DNA of 64,000 nt from Sporosarcina ureae (GTDB taxonomy: Bacteria > Bacillota > Bacilli > Bacillales_A > Planococcaceae). Positions within the stretch are counted from its first letter, which is position 1, and the number at the start of each line of letters is the position of its first letter. Below are positions 25,033 to 33,189 of the stretch, one piece after another. Below the pieces are notes generated by a model. It was not told the DNA's origin, searched no databases, and was given only the letters and a program-made list of their open reading frames with translations. The DNA is taken from NCBI RefSeq assembly GCF_002109325.1, contig NZ_CP015348.1:1770501-1834500 (forward strand), given 5' to 3'. A program made the translations under genes and the position numbers.

Positions 25033-25135
25033 TTAGGTTTCCTCCTATTACTATTTAATTGTAATATTGTTTCTTACGCGCCAGCCAACAAGACACCACC
25101 CTTTGATTTAATTCATGTCCAATCCGCGAAAATTT

Positions 25136-25179
25136 AAAACAAAAAGACGCTTAAAGAATGTATCTCTTTAAGCGTCTTT
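25136..25179 (-). terminator. Attenuator terminator between eutV and eutH
   Basis: A 15-bp perfect stem (AAAGACGCTTAAAGA / TCTTTAAGCGTCTTT) with a 7-base loop and TTTTTGTTTT after it. Its 5' arm shares bases 25169-25179 with an ANTAR-type hairpin, so the two are mutually exclusive. Confidence 0.92.
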
Positions 25180-25184
25180 GCTTA
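25169..25184 (-). promoter_or_regulatory. EutV (ANTAR) target, second hairpin
   Basis: TAAGC-AAAGAC-GCTTA on the minus strand: perfect 5-bp stem, hexaloop with A1 and G4. It overlaps the terminator's 5' arm, the arrangement established for EutV-type antitermination. Confidence 0.78.
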
Positions 25185-25191
25185 GATCTAT

Positions 25192-25761
25192 TTACTTGTG
25201 CGAATCTATAATTTCCAAGGCAAGTGACTCCATTGTCATTTGCCGTGACATACTCGTATCACGCATTTTTTTAAATGCTTGTTGCTCCGTTAATTGTTCC
25301 ATATTCATCAGAATGCCTTTTGCCTTCTCCACGACTTTTCGCTTTTCCACTTCTTGCTTAGCCTGTTGAACGTCTTTTTTCAGACGTTTGGCTTTACTTG
25401 ATTGGTGAAGAGCTACTTCAATAGCGGGTATTAAATTAGATTCCGATATAGGTTTGACCAAATAGCCAACTATATTATCTTGTTGCGCTTTTTCTACGAA
25501 TTCCTTTTGGCTGTACGCGGTTATAATGAGGATGGGTATATCTAGCTGTTCCCCAATGATGCGACTTGCTTTCAGGCCATTCATCTTTGGCATTTTGATA
25601 TCCATCAAAATCAAATCGGGTTTATGCAAGAAGGCCATCTCAATCGCTCTGTCTCCGTCCCCCGCTTCTCCAACTACTTCATAGCCGTGGTCTTGCAAGG
25701 TCATTTTTAGGTCCATGCGAATGATCGATTCATCTTCGGCTATCAAGATTCGTTTACTCAT
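25192..25761 (-). CDS. eutV: EutV response regulator, ANTAR antiterminator
   Basis: 189 aa. The receiver domain (residues 1-120) has the acidic pocket IAEDE, phospho-acceptor Asp in LILMDIKMPKMNG and Lys in YLVKPI. The C-terminal ANTAR domain (about 125-185) has KRKVVEKAKGILMNMEQLTEQQAFKKMRDTSM. When phosphorylated by EutW it dimerises and binds paired RNA hairpins to stop termination. ATG 25761 follows GGAGGTGG by 9 bases and overlaps the eutW stop by 8 bp. The last codons of this gene themselves form an ANTAR-type hairpin (25219-25244). Confidence 0.95.
   Translation of the reverse strand: MSKRILIAEDESIIRMDLKMTLQDHGYEVVGEAGDGDRAIEMAFLHKPDLILMDIKMPKMNGLKASRIIGEQLDIPILIITAYSQKEFVEKAQQDNIVGYLVKPISESNLIPAIEVALHQSSKAKRLKKDVQQAKQEVEKRKVVEKAKGILMNMEQLTEQQAFKKMRDTSMSRQMTMESLALEIIDSHK
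25219..25244 (-). promoter_or_regulatory. EutV (ANTAR) target, first hairpin, inside eutV
   Basis: Minus strand GGCAA-a-TGAC-AATGGA-GTCA-c-TTGCC: nine base pairs with one A/C mismatch and a hexaloop having A1 and G4. It lies in the codons for MTMESLA near the eutV C-terminus, 34 bases before the second hairpin. Confidence 0.72.
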
Positions 25762-27184
25762 CAAAAATTTCCACCTCCGCACCCACTGGAAAGTTGACTA
25801 CTGCATGAGTCCCGATTTCCCTGGGCACATATAGAAACTCACCATTCAAGTCATTGGTCACCAAATTGTGGATGATTTCCGTACCAAGTGATGTTTGCGG
25901 ATTCTTCATTCCAACGCCGTTGTCGGACACGTGAAGTTCTACAAAGTCTTGATCTACGGTAAATTCCACATCAATAATTCCCTCTTCTTTGCCTTGAAAT
26001 GCATGTTTTAAAGAGTTTTGAATAAGCTCATTTATGATAAGCGCAATTGAAACCGCTTTCTTAGAGGTTGTTACTATTTTATTGCCATTCGGCTCAATAA
26101 TCAAGTCTACTTTCAAATTATATTCATTTAGCACCATGGTTGAGCATATTTTTCTCGTCAAATTTATGATATTTACATCATCATCGTCCGCATGTTCCTT
26201 TGTAAGAATAATTTCATAAACCGATGAAATACTATATATACGATTAAGGGTTTCTTCAAAAGTGGAGCGACTTTCCGCAGGCATTCCACTACGCATTTGT
26301 AGTCTTATAAGGCTTGCGACTGTTTGCAAATTGTTTTTCACGCGATGATGTATTTCCTTGATTACGACCGATTTCATCATTAACTCTTTTTCTTTTGTGC
26401 GAAGTTCGGTAATATCTTGAACAATTAATAACGTCTCTTGAGATTTATTTTTTTCACGCATTCTTATCTTTTTCACTATCAAGTTTTTGCGCTCAATGGT
26501 TAGTTCAAAGACGAACACATCATCTTCTTGTGTATAAACTGTTTGTAAAAAAGGTAATAATTCCAATAAATCACGATTTAGCACATCATCTTGGTTACTT
26601 ATTTCCGTAATTAGTTTTAAGCCTGAAGGATTTGCATAGACTAACCGATTACTTTCGTCTGTCAAAATAAGCATTTCCATCAGTAAATCTGAAACAACGC
26701 CGAGTCCTGAATTTGTCATCTGGTCCTCCGCTGTTTCTGTTATGACCGAAAATCTCTTTGCATTATCTGTTGAAGTGGATGACGCTACCTGCTTCTCTGA
26801 GATAAGTACGCCAATCACTTGATGATTTGTATTCTTAATGGGCACTACGGTCTGATCCACTACGATACCTTCTTGTGTCATAGCTTGTCTTATGATGGAT
26901 TTCTTTCCATTGCGATAGGAATAAAACACACCCGGTTCAAAAGATTCAAAAACAATCTTTCCAACAACCGAATTATTATATAGCGGTGTACTACCGACTG
27001 GAAAAGCTTCCGCTACAACAATCGCCTGATTACTTGGTTTTAATTTGCAATCGATAAACATATAGGAGTCTGACAAATCGGCATACGTCTGCAGGCTAAA
27101 CGCCATTTCCTCCAAAATTTTCACGTCTTGATCTGTCAGTTCAGTATGCTGTTTACAAAGTTTTTCTACTGTTGATTTTACCAA
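25754..27184 (-). CDS. eutW: EutW sensor histidine kinase
   Basis: About 476 aa, soluble. The N-terminal GAF-like sensor (KQHTELTDQDVKILEEMAFSLQTYADLSDS) matches the kinase N-terminal domain of ethanolamine sensors. A PAS-like section (about residues 190-280, LILTDESNRLVYANPSGLKLI) follows, then the HisKA_2 box KEIHHRVKNNLQTVASL with its phosphorylated His. The ATPase domain has NELIQNSLKHAF and DNGVGM. It senses ethanolamine and phosphorylates EutV. TTG 27184 is preferred (AAAGG about 10 bases upstream); the frame is open to 27265 but that leader is not conserved in appearance. Confidence 0.92.
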   Translation of the reverse strand: MVKSTVEKLCKQHTELTDQDVKILEEMAFSLQTYADLSDSYMFIDCKLKPSNQAIVVAEAFPVGSTPLYNNSVVGKIVFESFEPGVFYSYRNGKKSIIRQAMTQEGIVVDQTVVPIKNTNHQVIGVLISEKQVASSTSTDNAKRFSVITETAEDQMTNSGLGVVSDLLMEMLILTDESNRLVYANPSGLKLITEISNQDDVLNRDLLELLPFLQTVYTQEDDVFVFELTIERKNLIVKKIRMREKNKSQETLLIVQDITELRTKEKELMMKSVVIKEIHHRVKNNLQTVASLIRLQMRSGMPAESRSTFEETLNRIYSISSVYEIILTKEHADDDDVNIINLTRKICSTMVLNEYNLKVDLIIEPNGNKIVTTSKKAVSIALIINELIQNSLKHAFQGKEEGIIDVEFTVDQDFVELHVSDNGVGMKNPQTSLGTEIIHNLVTNDLNGEFLYVPREIGTHAVVNFPVGAEVEIFDE

Positions 27185-27284
27185 TGTACCACGACCTTTA
27201 ATGAGAAGAATACCGCTTCCCCTATTGTGTAAAATTAGTATAAGACGGTTAATGAGAGAGGTCAATCTGTAGGTTCAATGTTAC

Positions 27285-28235
27285 TCAATACTTTTCAAGA
27301 AAGGTTTTTATTTTCATTTTATATACTTCCTGATCCATCACAAACGCTTCACCGTGATTTGCGTCATCCACTAAAAATAATGCCGCATCACTCTTTGTCT
27401 CTTCATAAAGTTCTTTTGTCATTTCTGTTGGCACGAATGTATCTGCCTTGCCATGAATGTACAGGATTGGTACAGTCGCGCGTTTAACTGCACTCAACGC
27501 GTCTGCTTCTTTTAGTGAATACCCCGCTCTAGCATTCGTCAACAAACTCATATTATCGAGTAATGGAAATGCAGGTAAATGAAACATTCTGTCCAGTTGA
27601 TAGGCAAATAATTGATAAACGGATTGATACGGACTATCTGCAATAATTGCTTTCACTTGTTCGGGAAGTTGCTCACCACTCGCCATTAAAACTGTAGCCG
27701 CACCCATCGATAACCCATGATAGATCACTTCTGTATCCGCCCCCAGCTTTTCGCTGAGCAACTTTGTCCAATCAATCAAATCTAAACGATCTGGCCAACC
27801 GAAACCGTAATAGTCACCACCGCTTTTTCCATGTCCCCTAGCATTTGGCATGAAAATATTATAGCCAAGTTCCTCATAATAAAATTGACCATACAACCCC
27901 ATCTGTTTTGCGTTCCCTAAATAACCGTGTGTTAAAATCACCAATTTGTTAGTCGGTTTTTTTGCCGGCAAGAAATAACCCATCAAGTCCAGATCATCTT
28001 TTGATGTCATATGAATTTCTTCAAATTCCTGTTGATCTACCCAGTCAAGCCAATCTCCATTTAAAAAAACTTCCATGGTCTCAGCGGATACTTTCAAATC
28101 CGCATTGCCTGTCAAAAAATCCTTCGGTCCACGCTTGATAGCCAAGTCATAGAAGAAAAGACTTCCTGCTATCTGAAATACAATAAAGATAGCCACTAGT
28201 AAAAAGACAACCTTTTTCCATCTTATTTTTCTCAT
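27285..28235 (-). CDS. Membrane-anchored alpha/beta hydrolase
   Basis: 316 aa. One N-terminal membrane helix (VVFLLVAIFIVFQIAGSLFF) is followed by an outward-facing hydrolase domain. VILTHGYLGNAKQ gives the oxyanion-hole HG, the nucleophile elbow is GLSMGAAT, the acid is likely Asp in HGKADTFVP and the base His in DDANHGEAF. It resembles the Bacillus YqkD-like hydrolases; the substrate is unknown. RBS GAGGACATAGAG. It is transcribed towards eutW (100 bp gap), but no functional tie to eut is visible. Confidence 0.85.
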   Translation of the reverse strand: MRKIRWKKVVFLLVAIFIVFQIAGSLFFYDLAIKRGPKDFLTGNADLKVSAETMEVFLNGDWLDWVDQQEFEEIHMTSKDDLDLMGYFLPAKKPTNKLVILTHGYLGNAKQMGLYGQFYYEELGYNIFMPNARGHGKSGGDYYGFGWPDRLDLIDWTKLLSEKLGADTEVIYHGLSMGAATVLMASGEQLPEQVKAIIADSPYQSVYQLFAYQLDRMFHLPAFPLLDNMSLLTNARAGYSLKEADALSAVKRATVPILYIHGKADTFVPTEMTKELYEETKSDAALFLVDDANHGEAFVMDQEVYKMKIKTFLEKY

Positions 28236-28316
28236 CTCTATGTCCTCGTTCTCTTTGTCTAAGCATTTTCTCTTATTATACAGTGAAATCTATAATTACG
28301 TTATAGCAATTTCATG

Positions 28317-28353
28317 AGAAAAGCCCCAGTAGTTGGACAACAACTACTGGGGC
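28317..28353 (-). terminator. Terminator of the YfhE-like gene
   Basis: Perfect 13-bp stem GCCCCAGTAGTTG / CAACTACTGGGGC with a 5-base loop, followed on the minus strand by TTTTCTC. Confidence 0.85.
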
Positions 28354-28377
28354 ACCTCTAGTTCACTATTTTTTCTT

Positions 28378-28512
28378 TTACTTCTTTTTGTTATCTTGCT
28401 CGGTAGCCTTATCTGCTCGTTTATACTCTTTGGCGTACAATACTTCCTGTGCGGATGAAAGGCCATTATTCTTATCTGTTAGTGTTTTATGGGGCTGTTT
28501 GTTCTCACTCAA
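28378..28512 (-). CDS. YfhE-like small protein (44 aa)
   Basis: A short ORF with TTG start 9 bases behind AAAGGAG, reading SENKQPHKTLTDKNNGLSSAQEVLYAKEYKRADKATEQ and ending in a Lys run. The LSSxQEVxYxxEYKRAD core resembles the small hydrophilic YfhE family of Bacillus; function unknown. It is followed by a strong terminator 25 bp downstream, so it is a single-gene unit. Confidence 0.72.
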   Translation of the reverse strand: MSENKQPHKTLTDKNNGLSSAQEVLYAKEYKRADKATEQDNKKK

Positions 28513-28641
28513 GTCTCAACACTCCTTTCCGTCTTACTTTCAGTCTGCCACGATTAGACGAAATTAAACACAGCATTCAGTTATCGTTCTTTGGTTTTCT
28601 CACTAAAACCACGTATACTAACTGCATAAGGAGCTGATCAC

Positions 28642-29031
28642 ATGAAATTCCATATGACAGAGCACGGTTTTGACACCGAAACCGAATTTGGTACTTTACA
28701 CATTTCATCCAATGAAGAAAAAGGGTTTCGCCCATACCAGCTGATGGTCGCGTCGATTGCCGCTTGCGGTGGTGGCGTTATGCGAAAGATTCTTGATAAA
28801 ATGCGTCTGCCTGCAGATGATATCGCCGTGGAAGTGAAAGAAGTCGTACGTTCACAAGATGATGCAAGTCGTCTATTGAAGATTCATCTTCATTTCACAA
28901 TCACCGGATCAACTATTACCGAAGAAAAAATGCCACGGATCATGGAGCTTACAGAGAAGAATTGCTCCATGTTACAATCTGTAAATGGTTGTATTGAAGT
29001 AGTGAAAACATACAAGATTGCCACTAAGTAA
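28642..29031 (+). CDS. OsmC family protein
   Basis: 129 aa with the OsmC/Ohr fold. YQLMVASIAACGGGVMRKIL carries the first Cys and ELTEKNCSMLQSVNG the second, the redox pair used to reduce organic hydroperoxides. Surrounding sequence (FRPYQLM and VEVKEVVRSQDDASRLLKIHLHF) is of the YhfA-like OsmC subgroup rather than true Ohr. AAGGAG is 8 bases before the ATG. It is a single gene with a weak terminator after it. Confidence 0.88.
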   Translation: MKFHMTEHGFDTETEFGTLHISSNEEKGFRPYQLMVASIAACGGGVMRKILDKMRLPADDIAVEVKEVVRSQDDASRLLKIHLHFTITGSTITEEKMPRIMELTEKNCSMLQSVNGCIEVVKTYKIATK

Positions 29032-29043
29032 GTGCCAATGAAA

Positions 29044-29074
29044 CGACAAGAGAGTTCTCTCTTTTGTCGGTTTT
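29044..29074 (+). terminator. Possible terminator after osmC-like gene
   Basis: CGACAAGAGAG ... CTCTC..TTGTCG hairpin with a two-base bulge, followed by GGTTTTGA. Confidence 0.5.
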
Positions 29075-29149
29075 GATGGTTAAAGGACCTTATTTTCCCA
29101 TTAATAATCCTGTATAATGAATAGAGTATTTAAAAGGAGGTCTACCTAT

Positions 29150-30505
29150 ATGAAGAATAAATTAGTTGGGTTGCTAGCAGTTTTATTAGTTTTTGCAGCA
29201 ACACCATTTCATGCGCAGGCTGCCACACAGTTCTCTGACGTAGATAAGCATTGGGCGAAAACAGAAATTATGTATCTAGCTGACCGTAATATTATAGGCG
29301 GTTTTCCAGATGGCACGTTTAAGCCAAATGATCCTATTACACGCGCTCAGGCATCTTCCATGCTCATTAAAGCATTGAAAATTCCTCTGGTGAAAAATCC
29401 TACTGTCCAGTTTAAGGACGTCTCGAAAAAGTCCGCATATTATCAGATCCTTGCAACGGTGAGTGAAAAAGGAATTATGAAGGGTGACAATGGTTTCATG
29501 CGTCCTGGTGAAGATACTTCACGCGCGCACATGGCCGCGATTATACGCCGTTCGTTTAAAATACCCACAGACAACCAAGCAACATTTGTTGACGTATCGC
29601 CAACGCATTGGTCATTCCCTGATATTAATGGAATTGCAAAAAAAGGAATTACGGGCGGTTCTGAAGGTAAATACATGCCTGCAGACTCGGTCACAAGATC
29701 CCAATTTGCTGCATTTTTAGTACGTGCTTTGGATGACTCGATGAAACTCAAAGACTACCATTCGTATGTTAGTGTTAAAGGAAAGACAGTTGAACAGAAT
29801 GGCTTCTTATATACAATTGCCAAAGACAAGGAGTCTACGAAGCTATTTAAAGAAAACAAAAAGGCTGGAACACGTTCAGCCATTTTGGATAGTGCGACAA
29901 TGCCGGATAACGGTATAAATCGCGAGCTCTTAATGTCCGGTTACCAGATGGTTCTATATAATGACGAAATCTTCATTCCCTATTGGAACCTAATCAATGC
30001 AAGTAGTAAAATGCCTGCTGGTTACAATGTAGTAAAATTAAACGTGAATGACTGGAGCTACACAATTGGTAGTATTCCACTTGACCAGAAGTTTCGTAAC
30101 ATGTTCATCTTGAATGACCGTATCTACTATACTCTTGAAAAGAACAAGGATCGTGTTTTTGATTCCAAGTTCGATCCTACTAAGCCAATGGATGATCCGT
30201 TGACATTGTATTCGGTCACTATGGACGGCAAAAACAAGAAAACGTTGTTGAACTTCGATGCTCGTGTGATATTCGATGAAGTAGAGGCTAATTCGAAAAG
30301 TAATCAAGTCAGCCAAAACAATAAATCAGTAGCATATGATTTATCTACAATGTATTATTTCAATAAAACAGGTGTTTATAAGTATAATTTGTTGGATAAG
30401 AAGACTAGTAAAGTTTCAAATGTACTAGCGAAAGACATGGAAGTTACGGCTACGCAGCTAGTTGTGACGGATCAGGCAGGCAAGAAACATCATTTGAAGA
30501 AATAA
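29150..30505 (+). CDS. S-layer homology (SLH) domain surface protein with DUF5050-like C-terminus
   Basis: 451 aa. The signal peptide is cleaved after AQA. Three SLH repeats span about residues 26-205 (FSDVDKHWAKTEIMYLADRNIIGGFPDGTFKPNDPITRAQA, then two more with FVDVSPTHWSFPDI). They bind secondary cell-wall polymer and anchor the protein outside. The C-terminal 240 residues have repeated DGKN/YYF-type strands (EIFIPYWNLIN, YSVTMDGKNKKTLL) like a DUF5050 beta-propeller. ATG 29150 follows AAAGGAGG by 10 bases; an ATG at 29117 has no RBS. Confidence 0.88.
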   Translation: MKNKLVGLLAVLLVFAATPFHAQAATQFSDVDKHWAKTEIMYLADRNIIGGFPDGTFKPNDPITRAQASSMLIKALKIPLVKNPTVQFKDVSKKSAYYQILATVSEKGIMKGDNGFMRPGEDTSRAHMAAIIRRSFKIPTDNQATFVDVSPTHWSFPDINGIAKKGITGGSEGKYMPADSVTRSQFAAFLVRALDDSMKLKDYHSYVSVKGKTVEQNGFLYTIAKDKESTKLFKENKKAGTRSAILDSATMPDNGINRELLMSGYQMVLYNDEIFIPYWNLINASSKMPAGYNVVKLNVNDWSYTIGSIPLDQKFRNMFILNDRIYYTLEKNKDRVFDSKFDPTKPMDDPLTLYSVTMDGKNKKTLLNFDARVIFDEVEANSKSNQVSQNNKSVAYDLSTMYYFNKTGVYKYNLLDKKTSKVSNVLAKDMEVTATQLVVTDQAGKKHHLKK

Positions 30506-30507
30506 GT

Positions 30508-30548
30508 AAAAGCGGTACATCTCTATTTAGAGGTGTGCCGCTTTTTTT
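30508..30548 (+). terminator. Terminator of SLH gene
   Basis: AGCGGTACA / TGTGCCGCT stem plus inner TCTCT/AGAGG pairing, followed by seven T. Confidence 0.85.
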
Positions 30549-30597
30549 AACTACTATACGTTTAACTTTAAAACTTCACTACGCCGAGTTAAATATG

Positions 30598-30972
30598 TCA
30601 TTCTTTCTCTCGAATGAAAATGGGCTTAGCTATCATCCTTACTAGCACTTGGCCGATGAAAAACGGAATAGCCGTTAGAAGTATAACGATATCCCGACCA
30701 AATGGCTTGAACCATCCTCCGTCTTCGGTGATGAAGTTCATAGCTAACACGAGCGAAATTACAGCTGTAATGACATTGATTAACAATACGTAACGGATTT
30801 TCACTGTACTTGATAATATACCAGTTATAATAATGAATACGATACAAGCCAATAGTAGATAAGTGGCTTCTTCGCGCTTTACATACTGACCATATTCATA
30901 AAAATGAAAGAAGAACGGTGCCGGTATCAAACTCGTAACAAACCATAGGATCTTTATGTGTCGCTTGTTCAT
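30598..30972 (-). CDS. Hypothetical membrane protein (4 TM)
   Basis: 124 aa with four predicted helices (ILWFVTSLIPAPFFFHFYEYG, YLLLACIVFIIITGIL, YVLLINVITAVISLVLAMNF, VILLTAIPFFIGQVLVRMI). GGGAG stands 8 bases before the ATG. No motif is recognised. It lies downstream of another small membrane protein on the same strand and may be co-transcribed with the PstS-like group. Confidence 0.7.
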   Translation of the reverse strand: MNKRHIKILWFVTSLIPAPFFFHFYEYGQYVKREEATYLLLACIVFIIITGILSSTVKIRYVLLINVITAVISLVLAMNFITEDGGWFKPFGRDIVILLTAIPFFIGQVLVRMIAKPIFIREKE

Positions 30973-31024
30973 AACATTATCTCCCTCTTAACCATACCAA
31001 TAAATCCGCTTCATACCTTCACTA

Positions 31025-31348
31025 TTAAAAGCCCGACATTCCTGCTGATATTACGAATGTAGTCCATAAAAACCCAAGTCCAATGGCTAAAATCGCAACT
31101 GCTCTTAGTGAAATAAGTAAAGTAGTAAGTAATGTTTTTTCTTCAGGCCCTTTTATCTTTAATGTTTGAAGAATGAACGCAGTACCGGCGATTCCTACTG
31201 CAAAAGTAATTGCAACCCCTACCCAATACCAGGTTAACCCTCCACCCCAGTACGCCATTTTTTGAAATAAAATACTCATTAAAAATACACCCGAAGCGCA
31301 TACAAACGCGAGCATCGTATACAATAGTTGTTTCTTTTCTCCCTGCAT
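31025..31348 (-). CDS. Hypothetical membrane protein (3 TM)
   Basis: 107 aa, three helices (LLYTMLAFVCASGVFLMSILF, WYWVGVAITFAVGIAGTAFIL, VAILAIGLGFLWTTFVISAG). ATG 31348 follows GAAAGGGG by 9 bases. It is on the same strand as the XRE/PBP-like pair, 42 bp behind it, and could belong to the same transcript. Function unknown. Confidence 0.7.
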   Translation of the reverse strand: MQGEKKQLLYTMLAFVCASGVFLMSILFQKMAYWGGGLTWYWVGVAITFAVGIAGTAFILQTLKIKGPEEKTLLTTLLISLRAVAILAIGLGFLWTTFVISAGMSGF

Positions 31349-31390
31349 CACACGTATCCCCTTTCTATTCTATAGATAATCATACACGTT

Positions 31391-32548
31391 CTACGGTTTT
31401 TTTACCGGTACATATCCAACTTTCTCAACCAACTCTTGCCCTTGAGGTGACAGCATCCATTCTATAAATTTCTCTACATTCGGATTTTCCGTACCAGCCG
31501 TCACAACGTAAAATTCAGATGAAATTGGATACTCCTCATTGCGTATGGTCTCTTTGTTTGGTTCGACCCCATTGATTGCGAGCAATTTAATTTCATCATT
31601 CCCTACCATTTCTGTTGAGTAATAGCGGAACGTATAGCCAATGGCATTTTTATAGTTGCGATACTTCGATACTTCAGAAATTATCCCGCCCATACCCTCA
31701 GGCACATTTTCTTCCGGAGCATCCATAATCGGAATATCCCCCATCAACCTTTCCAAAGCCGTTTGACTACCACTGTCTTCCGGTCGCTGGAATGCACGAA
31801 TCGGTTCGTTATTACCGCCCACCTCTTTCCAATCCGTTATTTTACCTGCATAGATATCTTGAATCTGCTTTAACTCTAAACTAGTAACGGGATTCTTTTG
31901 ATTAACGAAGAAAACAAATGCTTCCCGACCAACCGGTGTTAATTTCAACTCAAGTCCCTTTTGTTTAGCTGTTTTCAATTGTGCATCGGAAGGTCCAGCC
32001 GCGAGAATCATATCCACTTCTCCGCTGAACAAATTATCATAAGCAACTGGCGTAGTATTGACCATCACTTCGCTATCGTACGGATTATATTCCTTTTCCG
32101 GATAGACGGCATGAACGAATGCAGCATACAAGGGATATAATGCAGTTGCCCCGTCGATACGCGGCAGATTGTCTTCCAACGTCAATGTAGCCGCTTCATC
32201 TAATGACACTAACTTTGATTCTCGACCCATGGAAAATGGCTCATAGTAAAATACATCTACTTCTGCATCCACAGTCGAGATACTTTCTTTATACAGATGC
32301 ATGATGGGCCATACCGCTGCTCCCATCACGAATATACCTGCAATAATGCCGAACCACTTCTTCCGTTTTTTCGTATTGAAGTAATGGAATATCATCATGA
32401 CAATCCAAATGTATAGAACAACCACACCAATCACGACTAACGGAATATAATGAATCAATCCCATAAACAGTAAATATAATAAACCTACGCCTGTGAAAAA
32501 TAGAAAACCAATCAATAGTAGTACCGAAAATGCCATGGGTGCAATCAT
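31391..32548 (-). CDS. Membrane-anchored PstS-like (phosphate-type) binding protein
   Basis: 385 aa. Three hydrophobic helices fill the first 100 residues, then an outward periplasmic-binding-protein domain of the PstS type: PRIDGATALYPLYAAFVHAVYP, YDNLFSGEVDMILAAGPSDAQ, NQKNPVTSLELKQIQDIYAGKITDWKEVGG, and AFQRPEDSGSQTALE. PstS proteins normally have a lipobox and serve an ABC importer; here there is a multi-helix anchor and no pst genes, so a sensing or signalling role is possible. ATG 32548 follows AAAGGAGG by 8 bases. It lies 15 bp behind an XRE regulator. Confidence 0.8.
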   Translation of the reverse strand: MIAPMAFSVLLLIGFLFFTGVGLLYLLFMGLIHYIPLVVIGVVVLYIWIVMMIFHYFNTKKRKKWFGIIAGIFVMGAAVWPIMHLYKESISTVDAEVDVFYYEPFSMGRESKLVSLDEAATLTLEDNLPRIDGATALYPLYAAFVHAVYPEKEYNPYDSEVMVNTTPVAYDNLFSGEVDMILAAGPSDAQLKTAKQKGLELKLTPVGREAFVFFVNQKNPVTSLELKQIQDIYAGKITDWKEVGGNNEPIRAFQRPEDSGSQTALERLMGDIPIMDAPEENVPEGMGGIISEVSKYRNYKNAIGYTFRYYSTEMVGNDEIKLLAINGVEPNKETIRNEEYPISSEFYVVTAGTENPNVEKFIEWMLSPQGQELVEKVGYVPVKKP

Positions 32549-32563
32549 AACCATTCCCTCCTT

Positions 32564-33016
32564 TTATTTGCCACTCAACTCATCCAAACGATGCCACGCC
32601 TCATCCTCATCAAAGGAACTATACCAGCGATAATGTTCTTCATCCAAGATACGGAAATGTTGACTGATCAAGTTTTGCTGTAAACGGAAACGGCCTTTCG
32701 TTTCTAACTCGCGCCACCATACTTTCCCACCCATTGACTGGTCCATTCGGCGATCTATGCCATCATGGGCAATCGTTTCAAGCACTTCCAACGGGTCTCC
32801 GCCAACTACTGCCTGCAGTACATCACTTTCTCGAAACAATGCACAAACACCTATCACTGCAGTCCAACTGGCAGCTGCCCTACCCTTTTCAATTTGAATT
32901 AACGTCTTTTTTGAAAGACCTAGTACATCAGCCATCTTTTGTTGGGAGTATTCCCTCTCCAATCGGACTACTCGTAACTTTAACGAAATCAGTTCTATTA
33001 ATTGTTGTTGATTCAC
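32564..33016 (-). CDS. XRE-family regulator
   Basis: 150 aa. N-terminal HTH (LRVVRLEREYSQQKMADVLGLSKKTLIQIEKGRAAASW), followed by an 80-residue C-terminal region rich in Trp/Arg/Glu of no known family. GTG start behind GGGGTGA. A perfect 18-bp palindrome lies 33 bp upstream (33049-33066), suggesting autoregulation. It probably controls the PstS-like gene directly behind it. Confidence 0.82.
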   Translation of the reverse strand: MNQQQLIELISLKLRVVRLEREYSQQKMADVLGLSKKTLIQIEKGRAAASWTAVIGVCALFRESDVLQAVVGGDPLEVLETIAHDGIDRRMDQSMGGKVWWRELETKGRFRLQQNLISQHFRILDEEHYRWYSSFDEDEAWHRLDELSGK

Positions 33017-33048
33017 GAGATCACCCCATAGTTACATTTAATATCTAT

Positions 33049-33066
33049 TGGTGTAATATTACACCA
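33049..33066. promoter_or_regulatory. Perfect 18-bp palindrome, likely operator
   Basis: TGGTGTAATATTACACCA between the XRE gene (minus) and the NSS symporter (plus). It is most likely the binding site of the XRE protein and could affect both promoters. Confidence 0.65.
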
Positions 33067-33189
33067 CACATACTAAAAACGCAAATGAATTTTCTAAACT
33101 ATCTGTTAACCCGCTAACTATCGATTCTTTCGTAAAATTATGATAAGATTTATTGACTTTGTGATTTAGTATAAGAAACGAGGACTTCT

